Below are positions 41,627 to 52,210 of a DNA stretch of 64,000 bases, in pieces. Source of the stretch: an uncultured Clostridia bacterium (GTDB taxonomy: Bacteria; Bacillota; Clostridia; Oscillospirales; Acutalibacteraceae); assembly GCA_947305745.1 (NCBI GenBank), contig CAMZEH010000002.1, positions 62,001-126,000 on the forward strand, read 5' to 3'. A program made the position numbers and the translations under genes. The notes beneath the pieces are model-generated. The model was not told the DNA's origin and ran no database searches. It was given only the letters and a program-made list of their open reading frames with translations. Position 1 is the first letter of the stretch, and each line of letters opens with the position of its first letter.

Positions 41627-42724
41627 TTAATCTAGATAATCTTTGAGTTTTTTGCTTCTGCTCGGATGGCGAAGTTTTCTCAGTGCTTTTGCCTCGATTT
41701 GCCTGATTCTTTCACGCGTAACATCAAACTCTTTGCCGACTTCTTCCAAAGTTTTTGGCTTACCGTTTCCGATACCAAAACGCATTTGCAGGACTTTCTT
41801 TTCACGAGGGGTAAGAGTATCCAAAACCTCCAAAAGCTGCTCTTTCAAAAGCGCGTTAGATGCTTCTTCAACGGGTGCGGGGGCATCGCCGTCGGGTATA
41901 AAATCCCCCAAATGGCTGTCATCCTCCTCGCCTATCGGCGTTTCCAGGGAAACTGGGTCCTGAGACGCTTTCATAATTTCACGAACTTTTTCGGGAGTAA
42001 TCTTAAGCTCTTGTGCGATTTCTTCGGGAGTAGGTTCCTGGCCGTTATTGTGAAGTAATTGGCCCGAAACACGTTTGACTTTATTCATTGTTTCAACCAT
42101 GTGAACAGGAATTCTTATTGTCCTTGCCTGATCAGCTATGGCTCTTGTAATAGCTTGCCTTATCCACCACGTTGCGTAGGTCGAAAACTTAAATCCTTTT
42201 GAATAGTCGAATTTTTCAACCGCTTTTATAAGTCCCATATTTCCCTCTTGGATCAAATCCAAAAAGTGCATCCCGCGTCCGAGATACCTCTTTGCAATGC
42301 TTACCACTAGCCTGAGATTCGCCTCGGAAAGCCTTTTTTTAGCGTTTTCGTCGCCTTCGGCCGTGCGTTTTGCAAGCTCCATTTCTTCTTCTGCGCTCAG
42401 AAGCGGAACGGAACCTATCTCTTTCAAATAAACTTTTACAGGATCATCTGTTGTGGAAGCTTCACCGACAAGCGGCATAGCCTGGTCATGAGATTTTGAT
42501 TCATCTCCATCATCGTGTGAATGCTCGTCCATACCGTCGACGATCTCAACGCCCATAGATTCCATAGAATCATAAATAGATTCTATTTGATCAGGATCAA
42601 AATCCACCTCACCCATCGCTTCAAGTATTTCGTTTGTACTGATATGACCTGACGATTTACCATGATTTACCAAATCTTTGATTACAGAATCAACTGTTTT
42701 CGTGCCGGGCATAATATCACTCAT
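41627..42724 (-). CDS. rpoD: RNA polymerase sigma factor RpoD (sigma-A)
   Basis: 365-residue housekeeping sigma factor. Region 1.1 is acidic and short; [18 protein letters not shown] marks region 1.2; [20 protein letters not shown] and [20 protein letters not shown] region 2; [20 protein letters not shown] region 4.2. Follows dnaG on the same strand (dgt-dnaG-rpoD macromolecular-synthesis operon). GGAGG precedes the ATG. Confidence 0.97.
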   Translation of the reverse strand: MSDIMPGTKTVDSVIKDLVNHGKSSGHISTNEILEAMGEVDFDPDQIESIYDSMESMGVEIVDGMDEHSHDDGDESKSHDQAMPLVGEASTTDDPVKVYLKEIGSVPLLSAEEEMELAKRTAEGDENAKKRLSEANLRLVVSIAKRYLGRGMHFLDLIQEGNMGLIKAVEKFDYSKGFKFSTYATWWIRQAITRAIADQARTIRIPVHMVETMNKVKRVSGQLLHNNGQEPTPEEIAQELKITPEKVREIMKASQDPVSLETPIGEEDDSHLGDFIPDGDAPAPVEEASNALLKEQLLEVLDTLTPREKKVLQMRFGIGNGKPKTLEEVGKEFDVTRERIRQIEAKALRKLRHPSRSKKLKDYLD

Positions 42725-42763
42725 AATTTTGCCTCCTCTTTATAATTCATAGATTTTCTAAAA

Positions 42764-44530
42764 TTATTTTTTACTTTCTTTCAGGGTTTCTATATATTTT
42801 TTGATTTCCGATTCAGAAATTTCACTTTTATCTATACTTTTTTTACGTTTTTCTTCCAAAAGAGTATTTATATATTCATTTATCGACTCGCTAGTCCCCA
42901 TATTGGGCTTATAGAGACACATAATCTTAGTTATCCTGCCGATTTCCTCCAAAGAAAATTCATCTTGCGAAAGCAAACTTACATCAAAACTTTTATTCTG
43001 CTCGATCTGCCTCTTTACAGCCTTATAAATCCGCTTATTAAGTTCGGTCACAAACGCATCTTCATTAATCCGTGAAAATATATTATTTGCAATATCGGGA
43101 TTATTTATAATACAAGAAAGTATTGATTCTTCGGCGCATGCAGCCCTCAGATTTTCTCGCTTTTCTTTATTTATTTTGTCATTTACGGCGGCGGTTACTT
43201 TGGAAATATTTTTAAATTCATTCTTTTTGTGTTTTTTTAAATTCATTTTCCGATATTTTTCTATCTGAAGCGACACTGCAGATTTATTTATACCGGTTTC
43301 TTCGCAAAGTTTTGATGAAAATATATCACGTTCTATGGGGTTTTCGCAACTTGAAAGCACTTTTGCTGCTTCTGTGAGGTATTTTATTTTACCTTCAGAT
43401 GATGATACATCAAACTTGGATTTCAAACTTTCAAGTTTGAACTCGGTATCACTTTTGGACTTATCTACTAAATTTTTGAATTTTATTGCGCCATCCTTGC
43501 CGTTTGAACGTATGTATTCATCGGGGTCTTTTGCCTTTGGAATTGACAAAACTTTAACATTTATTCCGTTTTCACGAAGCATATCCATCGCTTTTTTCGC
43601 GGCCTTTTGCCCTGCTTCATCGGCATCATACGAAAGCACAACTTCGTCCGCATATCTTCCCAAGAGCTTAACTTGTCCGAGCGTAAGAGCTGTACCGAGC
43701 CCTGCAACGGTATTTGAAAAACCCGATTGGTGGAGCGATACTGCGTCCATGTAGCCTTCCGTGAGTATCAACTTATTTTGACCCGAATTCTTAGCGAAAT
43801 TTAATGCAAACAAATTCGAGCTTTTCTTAAATACAGGCGTATCGGAAGTATTAACGTATTTCGGCATCTCGTTTTTAAGCGTTCTTCCGCCAAAAGCTAT
43901 AACATTGCCGCGAACATCTATAATCGGAAACATGAGCCTATCTTTAAAACGGTCTCTGCATTTTGAATATCTGGTTTTCATGCCCAAATTTGCAAGGATT
44001 ATAACATCTTCAGAGTATCCAAGCCCTTTCAGATAATCCGTTAAGGCATATCCCGATGAAGGAGCATATCCAAGCCCGAAATGCTTGACAGTTTTTGGGA
44101 GTATGTGCCTACTTTTCAAGTAATTTATAGCCTCGGCGCCTTTATCGCTCATCAAAGAGTTATGAAAAAATTTCGCGGCATCTCTATTCACTTTATACAC
44201 AAGCGCTTTTTGCTTATGTATCTCGTTTTCTTCGTCGCTTACCATGACGTTCATTCCGACTCGCTCCGCAAGATATTTAACAGCTTCAACATAATCAAAA
44301 TGTTCGGCAAGGCGCAAAAAAGTAATTACGTCTCCCCCTACCCCGCAGCCAAAACAATAAAATGAACCGTTATTGGGATAAACGCAAAACGAAGGCGTCC
44401 GCTCAGCGTGAAATGGACAAAGGCCAAGCAAATTCTTGCCTTTACGGCTTATATTTACGTATTCGGATATTATTTCTTCGATGTTGTTTCTTTCCTTAAG
44501 CTCTGAAATAAAATCTTCGGAAAACACCAT
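42764..44530 (-). CDS. dnaG: DNA primase
   Basis: About 588 residues. N-terminal CHC2 zinc finger (LLGLCPFHAERTPSFCVYPN, then SFYCFGCGVGGDVITF), Toprim core with LILTEGYMDAVSLHQSGFSN and EVVLSYDADEAGQKAAKKAM, and a C-terminal helicase-interacting domain. The ATG at 44530 (MVFSEDFIS) follows AGGTGG and is preferred over an upstream GTG. Middle gene of dgt-dnaG-rpoD. Confidence 0.95.
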   Translation of the reverse strand: MVFSEDFISELKERNNIEEIISEYVNISRKGKNLLGLCPFHAERTPSFCVYPNNGSFYCFGCGVGGDVITFLRLAEHFDYVEAVKYLAERVGMNVMVSDEENEIHKQKALVYKVNRDAAKFFHNSLMSDKGAEAINYLKSRHILPKTVKHFGLGYAPSSGYALTDYLKGLGYSEDVIILANLGMKTRYSKCRDRFKDRLMFPIIDVRGNVIAFGGRTLKNEMPKYVNTSDTPVFKKSSNLFALNFAKNSGQNKLILTEGYMDAVSLHQSGFSNTVAGLGTALTLGQVKLLGRYADEVVLSYDADEAGQKAAKKAMDMLRENGINVKVLSIPKAKDPDEYIRSNGKDGAIKFKNLVDKSKSDTEFKLESLKSKFDVSSSEGKIKYLTEAAKVLSSCENPIERDIFSSKLCEETGINKSAVSLQIEKYRKMNLKKHKKNEFKNISKVTAAVNDKINKEKRENLRAACAEESILSCIINNPDIANNIFSRINEDAFVTELNKRIYKAVKRQIEQNKSFDVSLLSQDEFSLEEIGRITKIMCLYKPNMGTSESINEYINTLLEEKRKKSIDKSEISESEIKKYIETLKESKK

Positions 44531-44551
44531 GGTATTCACCACCTATGTTTC

Positions 44552-45556
44552 TTAAAATGCCGTGAGTGATTTCGGAATAAAAATCTTTTTAAAAAGTGCC
44601 GTAGCATATTGATCAGTCATGCCTGCTATATAGTCGCATACCGCTCTTTCGAGGGTTTCGTCATGCGCTATTTTTTGGAGGTACTCGGGCATTTCTTTAT
44701 AGTTATTTTTAAAATGCTCATAAAGCGAAGAAATAATGAATGGCACTTTGTGGTCTTCAGAAAATGCTTGCTTATTGAGGTATACCGAAGTATACATAAA
44801 GTCATGCATTTTGATAAAAATATTTTGCATCTCGTCCGACATATTTATATTTCCGTTTTTACTGCTTTCGACTATCGAAGTTACCATAGAATTAACTCTC
44901 TGCGAAAAACGTTCTCCAAAATTTTCTATAAATTCTTCGGGTATATCCGAGAACTCTATGACTCCCGCTCTGAGCGCGTCTTCGATGTCGTGGTTTATGT
45001 ACGCAACTTTGTCGCAAAGTCTAACGATTTTGCCCTCTGCAGTAAAGGCCTCATCGCCTTTTGTGTGGCAACGTATACCGTTTATTACTTCCTGAGTTAG
45101 ATTAAGCCCTTGCCCGTCTTTTTCAAGATAAGAAACAAGCCTTACACTCTGCAAATAGTGTTTAAAACCATCGGGGCAAAGACTATTAAGCGCACTCTCG
45201 CCCGCGTGCCCGAAAGGAGTATGTCCCAAATCATGTCCAAGAGCAATTGCTTCGGTTAGGTCTTCGTTAAGCCTCAGCGCTCTGGCAACGGTTCTGGAAA
45301 TTTGCGAAACTTCGAGCGTATGAGTAAGCCTCGTGCGGTAATGGTCGCCCTTCGGCGATATAAAGACCTGCGTTTTATGCTTAAGCCTTCTAAAAGACTT
45401 GCAGTGCACAATTCTATCTCTATCTCTCTGGAATTCCGTCCTGATATTACATGGTTCTTCGTATACAGCTCTGCCTTTAGAATCCTTTGAAAGCGCTGCA
45501 TACGGAGACAAAATCTCAGATTCGAGTTTTTCGGTTTGTTCTCTTATGCTTAGCAT
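44552..45556 (-). CDS. dgt: Deoxyguanosinetriphosphate triphosphohydrolase-like protein
   Basis: 334 residues with an HD hydrolase core: HCKSFRRLKHKTQVFISPKG, RTRLTHTLEVSQISRTVARA and AIALGHDLGHTPFGHAGESA (HD motif). It converts dNTPs to nucleosides plus triphosphate. First gene of the dgt-dnaG-rpoD unit, 22 bp from dnaG. The ATG at 45556 follows AGGTGAG. Confidence 0.9.
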   Translation of the reverse strand: MLSIREQTEKLESEILSPYAALSKDSKGRAVYEEPCNIRTEFQRDRDRIVHCKSFRRLKHKTQVFISPKGDHYRTRLTHTLEVSQISRTVARALRLNEDLTEAIALGHDLGHTPFGHAGESALNSLCPDGFKHYLQSVRLVSYLEKDGQGLNLTQEVINGIRCHTKGDEAFTAEGKIVRLCDKVAYINHDIEDALRAGVIEFSDIPEEFIENFGERFSQRVNSMVTSIVESSKNGNINMSDEMQNIFIKMHDFMYTSVYLNKQAFSEDHKVPFIISSLYEHFKNNYKEMPEYLQKIAHDETLERAVCDYIAGMTDQYATALFKKIFIPKSLTAF

Positions 45557-45590
45557 TACACTCACCTGCGCATCAACAAATTTTAAATCA

Positions 45591-46208
45591 CTAAATAGCT
45601 ATGTATTCATCGCCCGATTTATCATTAATACTGCATTCGGAAATTTGAAACATTTTATCTTCAAAACTTTTAAAATTTATTTCTGGAATCGCGACTGAAA
45701 TTTTTATATTATCTTCGAAATCCGTTTTCAAAACTTTTGAGCCAAAACTTTCTATAATCTTTAAAACCGCACCGTATTTACTATATGATACTTCCAATCC
45801 GGCTTTTTTGCAAAGCGTAAAATGAGTTTTCCCTGATATTTTTAAAACATTTTTTGCTCCGGAATAGTACATAGAACGTAATCCTGAAGTGCCGAGGAGT
45901 ATTCCGCCAAAATATCTAACGACAACCACGAGAGTATTAGCTAAATTTTCGCTCTGAATAGCATTTAAAACGGGCAATCCTGCCGTCCCGCCCGGTTCGC
46001 CGTCATCAGAAAATTTAACAGCTGAGTTTTCATTCAAAACGTAGGCATAAACGTGATGTTTCGCGTCCCAATGCTTTGATTTTACCGTATCCAGTTTAGC
46101 CTTAACATCTTCGGCGCCACTTACTCTAAAGCTATATGATATGAATTTGGAACGCTTTTCCGTCTCTTCAAAAACCGATTCCTCAGATATAGTAAAAAAA
46201 TCATTCAT
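45591..46208 (-). CDS. YigZ/IMPACT family protein
   Basis: 205 residues. N-terminal IMPACT domain with KSKHWDAKHHVYAYVLNENS, KFSDDGEPGGTAGLPVLNAI and VVVVRYFGGILLGTSGLRSM; C-terminal DUF1949-like domain. The role of bacterial members is uncertain (possibly translation-related RNA binding). It sits between dgt and rpmE. Confidence 0.9.
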   Translation of the reverse strand: MNDFFTISEESVFEETEKRSKFISYSFRVSGAEDVKAKLDTVKSKHWDAKHHVYAYVLNENSAVKFSDDGEPGGTAGLPVLNAIQSENLANTLVVVVRYFGGILLGTSGLRSMYYSGAKNVLKISGKTHFTLCKKAGLEVSYSKYGAVLKIIESFGSKVLKTDFEDNIKISVAIPEINFKSFEDKMFQISECSINDKSGDEYIAI

Positions 46209-46304
46209 AAACTCACCATACCGACAACAGGCAACGCACCATGAATGCGTCGCCTAAATGATAAAGCTAAATTAATCAAAATTTGGGATTTGAAAATCGT
46301 TTCA

Positions 46305-46511
46305 CTATTCCTGATTCCAACGCTTTTTGAATTTTCCGATTCTTCCGCCTGTATCGACAAATCTTTGTTGACCCGTAAAGAATGGGTGGCATTTTGAACA
46401 TACTTCAACTGAAACTTCTGCTTCACCGGAAGTTGATTTTGATTCTATGACATTACCGCATGAACATTTGAATTTTGTGTCCGTATACTCAGGATGTATA
46501 TCTTTTCTCAC
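46305..46511 (-). CDS. rpmE: 50S ribosomal protein L31 (zinc-binding type)
   Basis: About 68 residues from a GTG at 46511 (VRKDIHPEYTDTKFKCSCGN), preceded by GAGGTG. Zinc ligands lie in KCSCGN and EVCSKCHPFFTGQQRFVDTG (C-x-C and CxxC), the zinc-containing L31 form that zinc-limited cells replace with a zinc-free paralogue. An upstream open frame from 46556 includes noncoding leader. Confidence 0.93.
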   Translation of the reverse strand: MRKDIHPEYTDTKFKCSCGNVIESKSTSGEAEVSVEVCSKCHPFFTGQQRFVDTGGRIGKFKKRWNQE

Positions 46512-46615
46512 TTTTTTCACCTCTTGAACCTGATTGAATTCACAGCATACCTGCATGAGTATAGATTATACCACAAAAATTTCAAATTATCAATAGTAAG
46601 TTTTAATTTTTCTGA

Positions 46616-48142
46616 TTATTGTACTTTATAAACTTCAAACTTCGCGCTTTTGATGACTGAAAGATCAAGTTTGCTGCCATCAAGATACAAATTTCTTTTT
46701 ATGGTTGCGGGCTCATATATTTTAGCAATTCCATTATCGGAAATATCAAATCTGAACGACGTTGCAGAGCCGTTTGTAGGTGTAGTTTTCAAATTTCCCG
46801 AAACGCGTTTGAGATAAGAGCCGTTCGAAAGCATTATTTTCCAGCCGTCTGCTGATTTTACCAAAGTCCAAAAATCTTTCACATCGTCACTGATGACAAA
46901 TTTGCCGGATTCATAGTTTCCTGCGTTTCTGCAGTTTAGGCTGTCGCCAAAAAAGGCGTCACAAGAAGACGGCGATTTTATTAGAATCTTTATCTTATTT
47001 GAAAGCTGTGAGCTTGAGGTAAGTTTTTCACAAATAATCTTCGGCTCTTTGCGTGCGTTTAATTTTAAATTATAATCAAGTATCTTTTGATTGACTTTAT
47101 TGTTGAAATCTCCATAATCTGTGGTAACATCATCAAACCACACACACGGCATCACAGAAAGCCAATACTCAAAACGGGGATCATCTAAAACGGTTATATT
47201 GTGTTTTTGCGCACTTTTAATCAGCGATCCGGTGGCTAACTCCAGGGCTATTGATGACGCGCATGGAGTTGTATTTACCTGATTGCACTTAAATCCGACG
47301 CAATCCTCACGATCAAACGATTTAACGATATCATCGATTTTTGAGATTAAACTTGATGATGATGGATCATTATACCAATACGTATATTTATTTTTGTATT
47401 TAAAATAGTCACGCAAACTTGCGTTGGATATTGGAATTTCTTTATCCGGTGCTTTGTGAATACTATTGGCAACGATTACCAATCCGGCACAATCACCGTT
47501 TTTGGTCACGTCATTATAGGTTATATCAGCAAAATTTTTAGATGTATCGTAATGTATAAAATCATAAATATTATAATCTTTACCATTTTTGTTAACTTTG
47601 ATGCTTCCCATAAAATTTGCCAAATCAGTAGCATCTCCGCCAAAGCTTGCAATATCAAATACAACAAATTCTCCTGGATTATTGATCAAAAATTCAAGCA
47701 ATTCTTTTAAGTAGTCTTCAAGTTTGCCGCCGAACAGACTATGTACCGTACGATAAACACCGTCCAACTGTGCAATTCTGGCATCAACATATCGCACTCC
47801 TCTGAGCAGCTGCTCATCGAGAGATTTTGACTGAGCTCTTGCATAATTGACGGAAATTGTTTTTACTAATGCCGTATCTTCCAAACCGCACATTTGAGGC
47901 ACACTTGTAGTGGAAGTATACGGAGAGTCCTCATTAATTTTATCGCTAAGTGCATCATGTGAGCCGAGCAATCCAATATCGTAGATTTTCGAATTACCGA
48001 AACTTGGATTACCATCTCTTGCCTGCCGCAAGACATTACTACACGTTGTGACTGATCTCACTTGATTGTAGCAACATAAACTGCATGTAATAATTAAAGA
48101 TAAGGCTGCGGAAAAAATTTTTTTGAATTTGCTTTTTAACAT
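46616..48142 (-). CDS. Secreted PI-PLC-like phosphodiesterase
   Basis: 508 residues. A signal peptide (KIFSAALSLIITCSLCCYN) precedes a phosphatidylinositol-specific phospholipase C X-like domain: DIGLLGSHDALSDKI (first catalytic His), LLRGVRYVDARIAQLDGVYR and TVHSLFGGKLEDYLKELLEF (second His). NNPGEFVVFDIASFGG and GDCAGLVIVANS continue the barrel. The last 130 residues (FWTLVKSADGWKIMLSNGSY, then LKRVSGN) look beta-trefoil or ricin-like. It may cleave phosphoinositides or glycolipids outside the cell. The second phospholipase-C type secreted protein in this window. Confidence 0.82.
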   Translation of the reverse strand: MLKSKFKKIFSAALSLIITCSLCCYNQVRSVTTCSNVLRQARDGNPSFGNSKIYDIGLLGSHDALSDKINEDSPYTSTTSVPQMCGLEDTALVKTISVNYARAQSKSLDEQLLRGVRYVDARIAQLDGVYRTVHSLFGGKLEDYLKELLEFLINNPGEFVVFDIASFGGDATDLANFMGSIKVNKNGKDYNIYDFIHYDTSKNFADITYNDVTKNGDCAGLVIVANSIHKAPDKEIPISNASLRDYFKYKNKYTYWYNDPSSSSLISKIDDIVKSFDREDCVGFKCNQVNTTPCASSIALELATGSLIKSAQKHNITVLDDPRFEYWLSVMPCVWFDDVTTDYGDFNNKVNQKILDYNLKLNARKEPKIICEKLTSSSQLSNKIKILIKSPSSCDAFFGDSLNCRNAGNYESGKFVISDDVKDFWTLVKSADGWKIMLSNGSYLKRVSGNLKTTPTNGSATSFRFDISDNGIAKIYEPATIKRNLYLDGSKLDLSVIKSAKFEVYKVQ

Positions 48143-48387
48143 AGTTTACCAACTCCCAAAAACTAAAATTTTTGATCATAACTAAATATCTAAAATTATA
48201 ATAGTACTGGAAATTTTGTAAACTAAAATAATTATATAAATTATTGATTATAATAATTATTATTAATCTAAATATATATCACTACAATACATTTATTTAG
48301 AATTATTTATTACATTTTCTCCAAAACTATTTTAAAACAAAAATCTAGATGACAAACATTGGGGCAGTTTAAAAGTATTAAGTTATA

Positions 48388-49140
48388 TTAACTTGATTCA
48401 CCAACTATAAATCTGAATAAGAAATTTTTTGTTCTTTCGTTTTGCGGATTGACGAGAATTTCTTCGGGTGTACCTTCTTCACAGATCATGCCGTCGTCCA
48501 TAAATACAATCCTATTTGAAACTTCTTTTGCAAACGCCATTTCGTGCGTAACTATTATCATAGTCATTTGAAGTTCAACTAAATCACGCATAACTTTAAG
48601 GACTTCTCCGACTGTTTCAGGGTCAAGGGCAGATGTAGGCTCATCAAAAAGCAAGACTTCGGGATCCATTGCAAGAGCTCTTGCTATTGCCACTCTCTGC
48701 TTTTGACCGCCGGAAAGCTGTTTCGGTTTTGCATCTATGAACTTAGACATCTGGACCTTGTCCAAAAATTTAAGTGCATTTTCTCTAGCTTCTGATTCTT
48801 TTCTTTTCAAAACTTTCATTTGTCCGACCATACAGTTTTGGAGAACATTTAAATTATTAAAAAGGTTAAACTGCTGAAAAACCATTCCAACTTTTGAACG
48901 ATACAAATCAACATCGTATTTATCTTCGAGAACGTTCTTGCCTTTATATATAATTTCGCCTTGCGTGGGATAATCGAGGAGATTAATACATCTCAAAAAA
49001 GTAGATTTTCCGGATCCCGACGGGCCGATAATGCAAGAAACATCGCCTTTGTTTACGCTAAAATCTATTCCGTTGAGAACATTATTTCCGCCAAAAGATT
49101 TATGAAGGTTTTTTATGGTTATAATATTATTGCTATCCAT
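48388..49140 (-). CDS. glnQ: Polar amino acid ABC transporter ATPase (GlnQ type)
   Basis: About 250 residues from the ATG at 49140 ([18 protein letters not shown]), after GGAGGA. Walker [22 protein letters not shown]-loop [10 protein letters not shown], signature [20 protein letters not shown], Walker [19 protein letters not shown]. Last gene of an ATPase-permease-binding protein operon; its start overlaps the permease end. Substrate probably glutamine or another polar amino acid, but not provable from sequence. Confidence 0.92.
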   Translation of the reverse strand: MDSNNIITIKNLHKSFGGNNVLNGIDFSVNKGDVSCIIGPSGSGKSTFLRCINLLDYPTQGEIIYKGKNVLEDKYDVDLYRSKVGMVFQQFNLFNNLNVLQNCMVGQMKVLKRKESEARENALKFLDKVQMSKFIDAKPKQLSGGQKQRVAIARALAMDPEVLLFDEPTSALDPETVGEVLKVMRDLVELQMTMIIVTHEMAFAKEVSNRIVFMDDGMICEEGTPEEILVNPQNERTKNFLFRFIVGESS

Positions 49141-49909
49141 TATTTTTATCCTCCGGTTTCTTAGCAAATACTATCGGCATTGTAGATGAAACGTGAACGA
49201 ATTCTTGAGGGCCGTCCATATGCTTTTCCAAAAGCTTGAGGAGCCTTGTAACCGTTAGGGTTAAAACGAAATAAATAACCGCGGCAACTATAAAAGTTTC
49301 GTACGTTCTGAATATTGCACCTTTAATCGTTTTCGTCACAAAAAAGAGTTCCGTAACCGATATAACATTAAGCACAGACGTATCTTTTATATTAATTATG
49401 AACTCATTTCCGGTTGCGGGAAGTATATTTCTTATCGTTTGCGGCAAAATTACATTCCACATAGCCTGGCCGTGCGTCATTCCGATAGCTTTTGCAGCCT
49501 CCATTTGTCCGGAATCCACGCTTTCTATTCCTCCGCGTACAACCTCAACCATATAAGCACCCGTATTAATCGAAACTATAATTATACCGGCTATGGTTGG
49601 TTTGAAGTTTACACCTAGAAACTCTTGCATACCAAAATATAAAACTATGGCCTGAACCATCATCGGAGTGCCACGGAAAATTTCAACGTAGCAGGTTATC
49701 AAAAAGTTAACAACAGACATAATCACTCTGTTAAACTTACTCCGAGAAGGGGGAATTTTTTTCACCGAGCCAAGGCCGAGGCCGATCACAAAACCTGCCA
49801 CTGTACCCACTAAAGCTATCATTAATGTATTGGCGGTACCTTGTAAAAACCACTTGCCATAATGCTGAAGTATATAGGAAATCCACTCGAAAAATGACTT
49901 TTCTACCAT
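49133..49909 (-). CDS. Polar amino acid ABC transporter permease
   Basis: 258 residues with about five membrane helices and the family EAA-like loop [20 protein letters not shown], then [21 protein letters not shown]-terminal HisM/GlnP-type signature ([20 protein letters not shown]). Partner of the ATPase (overlapping by eight bases) and of the lipoprotein 22 bp upstream. Confidence 0.92.
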   Translation of the reverse strand: MVEKSFFEWISYILQHYGKWFLQGTANTLMIALVGTVAGFVIGLGLGSVKKIPPSRSKFNRVIMSVVNFLITCYVEIFRGTPMMVQAIVLYFGMQEFLGVNFKPTIAGIIIVSINTGAYMVEVVRGGIESVDSGQMEAAKAIGMTHGQAMWNVILPQTIRNILPATGNEFIINIKDTSVLNVISVTELFFVTKTIKGAIFRTYETFIVAAVIYFVLTLTVTRLLKLLEKHMDGPQEFVHVSSTMPIVFAKKPEDKNNG

Positions 49910-49931
49910 TATTTTAATATACCTCCATAGT

Positions 49932-50771
49932 CTAATCTATTGCCGATGCCGGCTGATGTTCTACCGCTGTTTCCATCAGATGCGTTCTTGTTTCGCCATT
50001 GATCATAGAAAGCGCCGCATTCATTTCTTCTCTTATTGAATTACCTTTCTTTACGCCAATAGCAATCGAAACTTCATCTTGCGAGAAATTAAAACCTTTT
50101 CCCTTTTCAAATTCTATGTACTTTAAATTCGGGTTAGTATAAGCGGCGACCATTGCAGACGGTTTTTCGCTCACGTATCCGTCAACCTTACCTGCATTAA
50201 CAGCCGAAACCATCGCAGAAAAATCTTCCATTGCAACTTGTTTTTCAACTCCCGGTATTTGATCTATAAACAAATCATAATGAACAGTACTAAGCTGACC
50301 GGTTATCTTCGCACCGCCAAAATCTTCAAGCGATTTCGCATTTGCGTATTTTCCTTCTTTTTTCACCACGATTACTATATCACTGTCATAATAATTATCG
50401 GTAAAATCCATACTGCGCTTTCTGTCTTCGGTTGCAGACATACCTGCAATTATTGCATCGATTTTCCCTGAAGTAAGCGCAGGCAACAAGCCGTCCCAGT
50501 CGATCTTGACAATCTTGAGCGTTCTTCCCATATTTTCAGCGACAAGTTTCGCCATATAGACGTCATAACCTCCCGCATACCAGCCCGGAGCAACTTTAAC
50601 CGCCCCATAATGATCATTCGGCTGTATCCAGTTAAAAGGCGCATAAGAACATTCCATGCCGACTTTGAGTACAGGTTTTTCGTTATCTTTATCTTTTGTG
50701 CAACCGGAAAGACATAGCAAAACAATAGAAAAAATTATACTAGTTTTTAAAAAATTTATAAACGCTTTCAT
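49932..50771 (-). CDS. Amino-acid-binding lipoprotein of the ABC transporter
   Basis: About 279 residues starting MKAFINFLKTSIIFSIVLLC, then LSGCTKDKD, a lipobox (LSGC) for lipid anchoring. SBP family 3 features: LKVGMECSYAPFNWIQPNDH, KIVKIDWDGLLPALTSGKID and IAGMSATEDRKRSMDFTDNY. Binds a polar amino acid outside the membrane. First gene of the operon; ATG at 50771 follows AAAGGA. Confidence 0.92.
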   Translation of the reverse strand: MKAFINFLKTSIIFSIVLLCLSGCTKDKDNEKPVLKVGMECSYAPFNWIQPNDHYGAVKVAPGWYAGGYDVYMAKLVAENMGRTLKIVKIDWDGLLPALTSGKIDAIIAGMSATEDRKRSMDFTDNYYDSDIVIVVKKEGKYANAKSLEDFGGAKITGQLSTVHYDLFIDQIPGVEKQVAMEDFSAMVSAVNAGKVDGYVSEKPSAMVAAYTNPNLKYIEFEKGKGFNFSQDEVSIAIGVKKGNSIREEMNAALSMINGETRTHLMETAVEHQPASAID

Positions 50772-50810
50772 TTTATTATTCCTTTCACACATAATAATTT
50801 ATACCTATTA

Positions 50811-50849
50811 AAAAAATTGTGCAACTACTTTTTTTGAGTTGCACACAAT
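50811..50849 (-). terminator. Terminator before the ABC operon
   Basis: Minus strand: TTGTGTGCAACT ... AGTTGCACAA hairpin followed by TTTTTTT. It ends the 50906-51388 gene and precedes the ABC transporter start. Confidence 0.8.
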
Positions 50850-50905
50850 ATAAATTACGGCATAAGCACTAACCAACGAAAGCCTTATACATTAAACTAC
50901 ATAAT

Positions 50906-51388
50906 TTATTCTTCTTCGCTACAGTGGCAACCGCACTCACAGTGTTCATCGCAATCACACTCAGGATTGCAATCGCATTCACAATCACACTTGCCCAAGT
51001 CGCTCAAATCAAACTCCAAAAGCTCACCACAATTTGGGCAATCGATTTGCCCATCACAAAGCGTATCTTCATCGAAACACGAAACTTCGCCGCAAGAAGG
51101 ACACTTCACTTCATAGAATTCTTCGTCATCATCACAGCCGCAGCAATCACAATCTCCGCACTCATCGTCACCGAAAACTTCTTTCTCGACATCACAAAGA
51201 TCTTCATCAATAATGCTGAGTTGCTCGCAGATATCATCAACATCCTCTTCAAGATTTCCGAAAGATGATGAAATACTGTCCATCCAATCGAGAATTGCGT
51301 TTATAGCTTTTGTTTCTTTTTCGCCTTCGTCAAGATCCAAACCTTCGATTAGACCTTTAACGTAAGCCGCTTTTTCCTTAACTGTCAT
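50906..51388 (-). CDS. CD1247-like protein with zinc ribbon and Cys-rich tail
   Basis: 160 residues. N-terminal helical domain (TVKEKAAYVKGLIEGLDLDE, then GEKETKAINAILDWMDSI) matches the CD1247-type domain. A zinc ribbon (VKCPSCGEVSCFDEDTLCDG and DCPNCGELLEF) follows. The last 40 residues are an alternating Cys/Asp/Glu stretch (CDCECDCNPECDCDEHCECG), probably a metal-binding tail. Function unknown; the family is widespread in Clostridia. It lies just upstream of the efp gene's end on the same strand. Confidence 0.75.
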   Translation of the reverse strand: MTVKEKAAYVKGLIEGLDLDEGEKETKAINAILDWMDSISSSFGNLEEDVDDICEQLSIIDEDLCDVEKEVFGDDECGDCDCCGCDDDEEFYEVKCPSCGEVSCFDEDTLCDGQIDCPNCGELLEFDLSDLGKCDCECDCNPECDCDEHCECGCHCSEEE

Positions 51389-51433
51389 TTTAAATTTCCT
51401 CCGTAATTTTAGTGTATTTTTCTATAGTATTCA

Positions 51434-51991
51434 CTACGCTCTTTCAAGATATTCGCCTGTCCTGGTGTCAATCTTTATCTTATCGCCCTCTTCAACAAAA
51501 AGCGGGACTTTGATTTCTGCTCCTGTTTCGAGAGTTGCGGGTTTCGTGGCATTTGTTGCAGTATCTCCCTTGAACCCTGCGTCGGTTTGAGTTATAAGAA
51601 GCTCAACAAAGAGCGGCGGTTCAACTCCGAATACGCTTCCTTTATATGAAAGCACCTTGCAGACCATATTTTCTTTAACAAATTTAAAATTATCACCCAA
51701 AACCGATGAATTAATAGGAATTTGCTCGTATGTTTCGTTATCCATAAAGTAGTAAAGATCGCCATCATTATAAAGATACTGCATCTCTCGGCGTTCTATG
51801 AATGCTTCTTGATATTTATCGCTCGGATTAAATGTTTTTTCGGTAACTGCCCCCGTAATAACGTTTTTAACTTTCGTTCTCACGAATGCCGCACCTTTTC
51901 CCGGCTTAACATGCTGGAATTCAACGATTGAAACTACGTTTCCGTCCAGTTCAAAAGTCGTTCCATTTCTAAAATCTCCCGCTGATATCAT
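51434..51991 (-). CDS. efp: Elongation factor P
   Basis: 185 residues from the ATG at 51991 (AGGAGG at 52000-52005). [40 protein letters not shown] (the tip lysine region that is post-translationally modified in many bacteria) and the C-terminal domain ending [18 protein letters not shown]. Relieves ribosome stalling at polyproline. The longer frame to 52072 is upstream noncoding. Confidence 0.95.
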   Translation of the reverse strand: MISAGDFRNGTTFELDGNVVSIVEFQHVKPGKGAAFVRTKVKNVITGAVTEKTFNPSDKYQEAFIERREMQYLYNDGDLYYFMDNETYEQIPINSSVLGDNFKFVKENMVCKVLSYKGSVFGVEPPLFVELLITQTDAGFKGDTATNATKPATLETGAEIKVPLFVEEGDKIKIDTRTGEYLERA

Positions 51992-52164
51992 AAAATTCCT
52001 CCTGACAAAAATTAGGATACAATATTCGGTTAAAACTTCCGATCGTAATAAGGATACTATAAACCTTTTCAATTATATATCATAAAGAAAAATTATGCAA
52101 CAAAAAAATAAGGCAATTTTTAATTCTGTTTCAACGTTAAATTATATTTCTGGACCAAATGCAC

Positions 52165-52200
52165 ATAAAAGGCCAACCTTCACTTGGTCGACCTTTTATA
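52165..52200. terminator. Hairpin terminator
   Basis: ATAAAAGGCCAACC pairs with GGTCGACCTTTTAT (two G-T wobbles), flanked by T/A runs on the plus side. It lies just beyond the 52211-54097 gene. Confidence 0.65.
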
Positions 52201-52210
52201 GATTTTTTAA

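Noticed and set aside
46205..46426. 73-codon minus-strand frame overlapping rpmE
   Set aside because: It is out of frame with the L31 gene and lacks a ribosome site.
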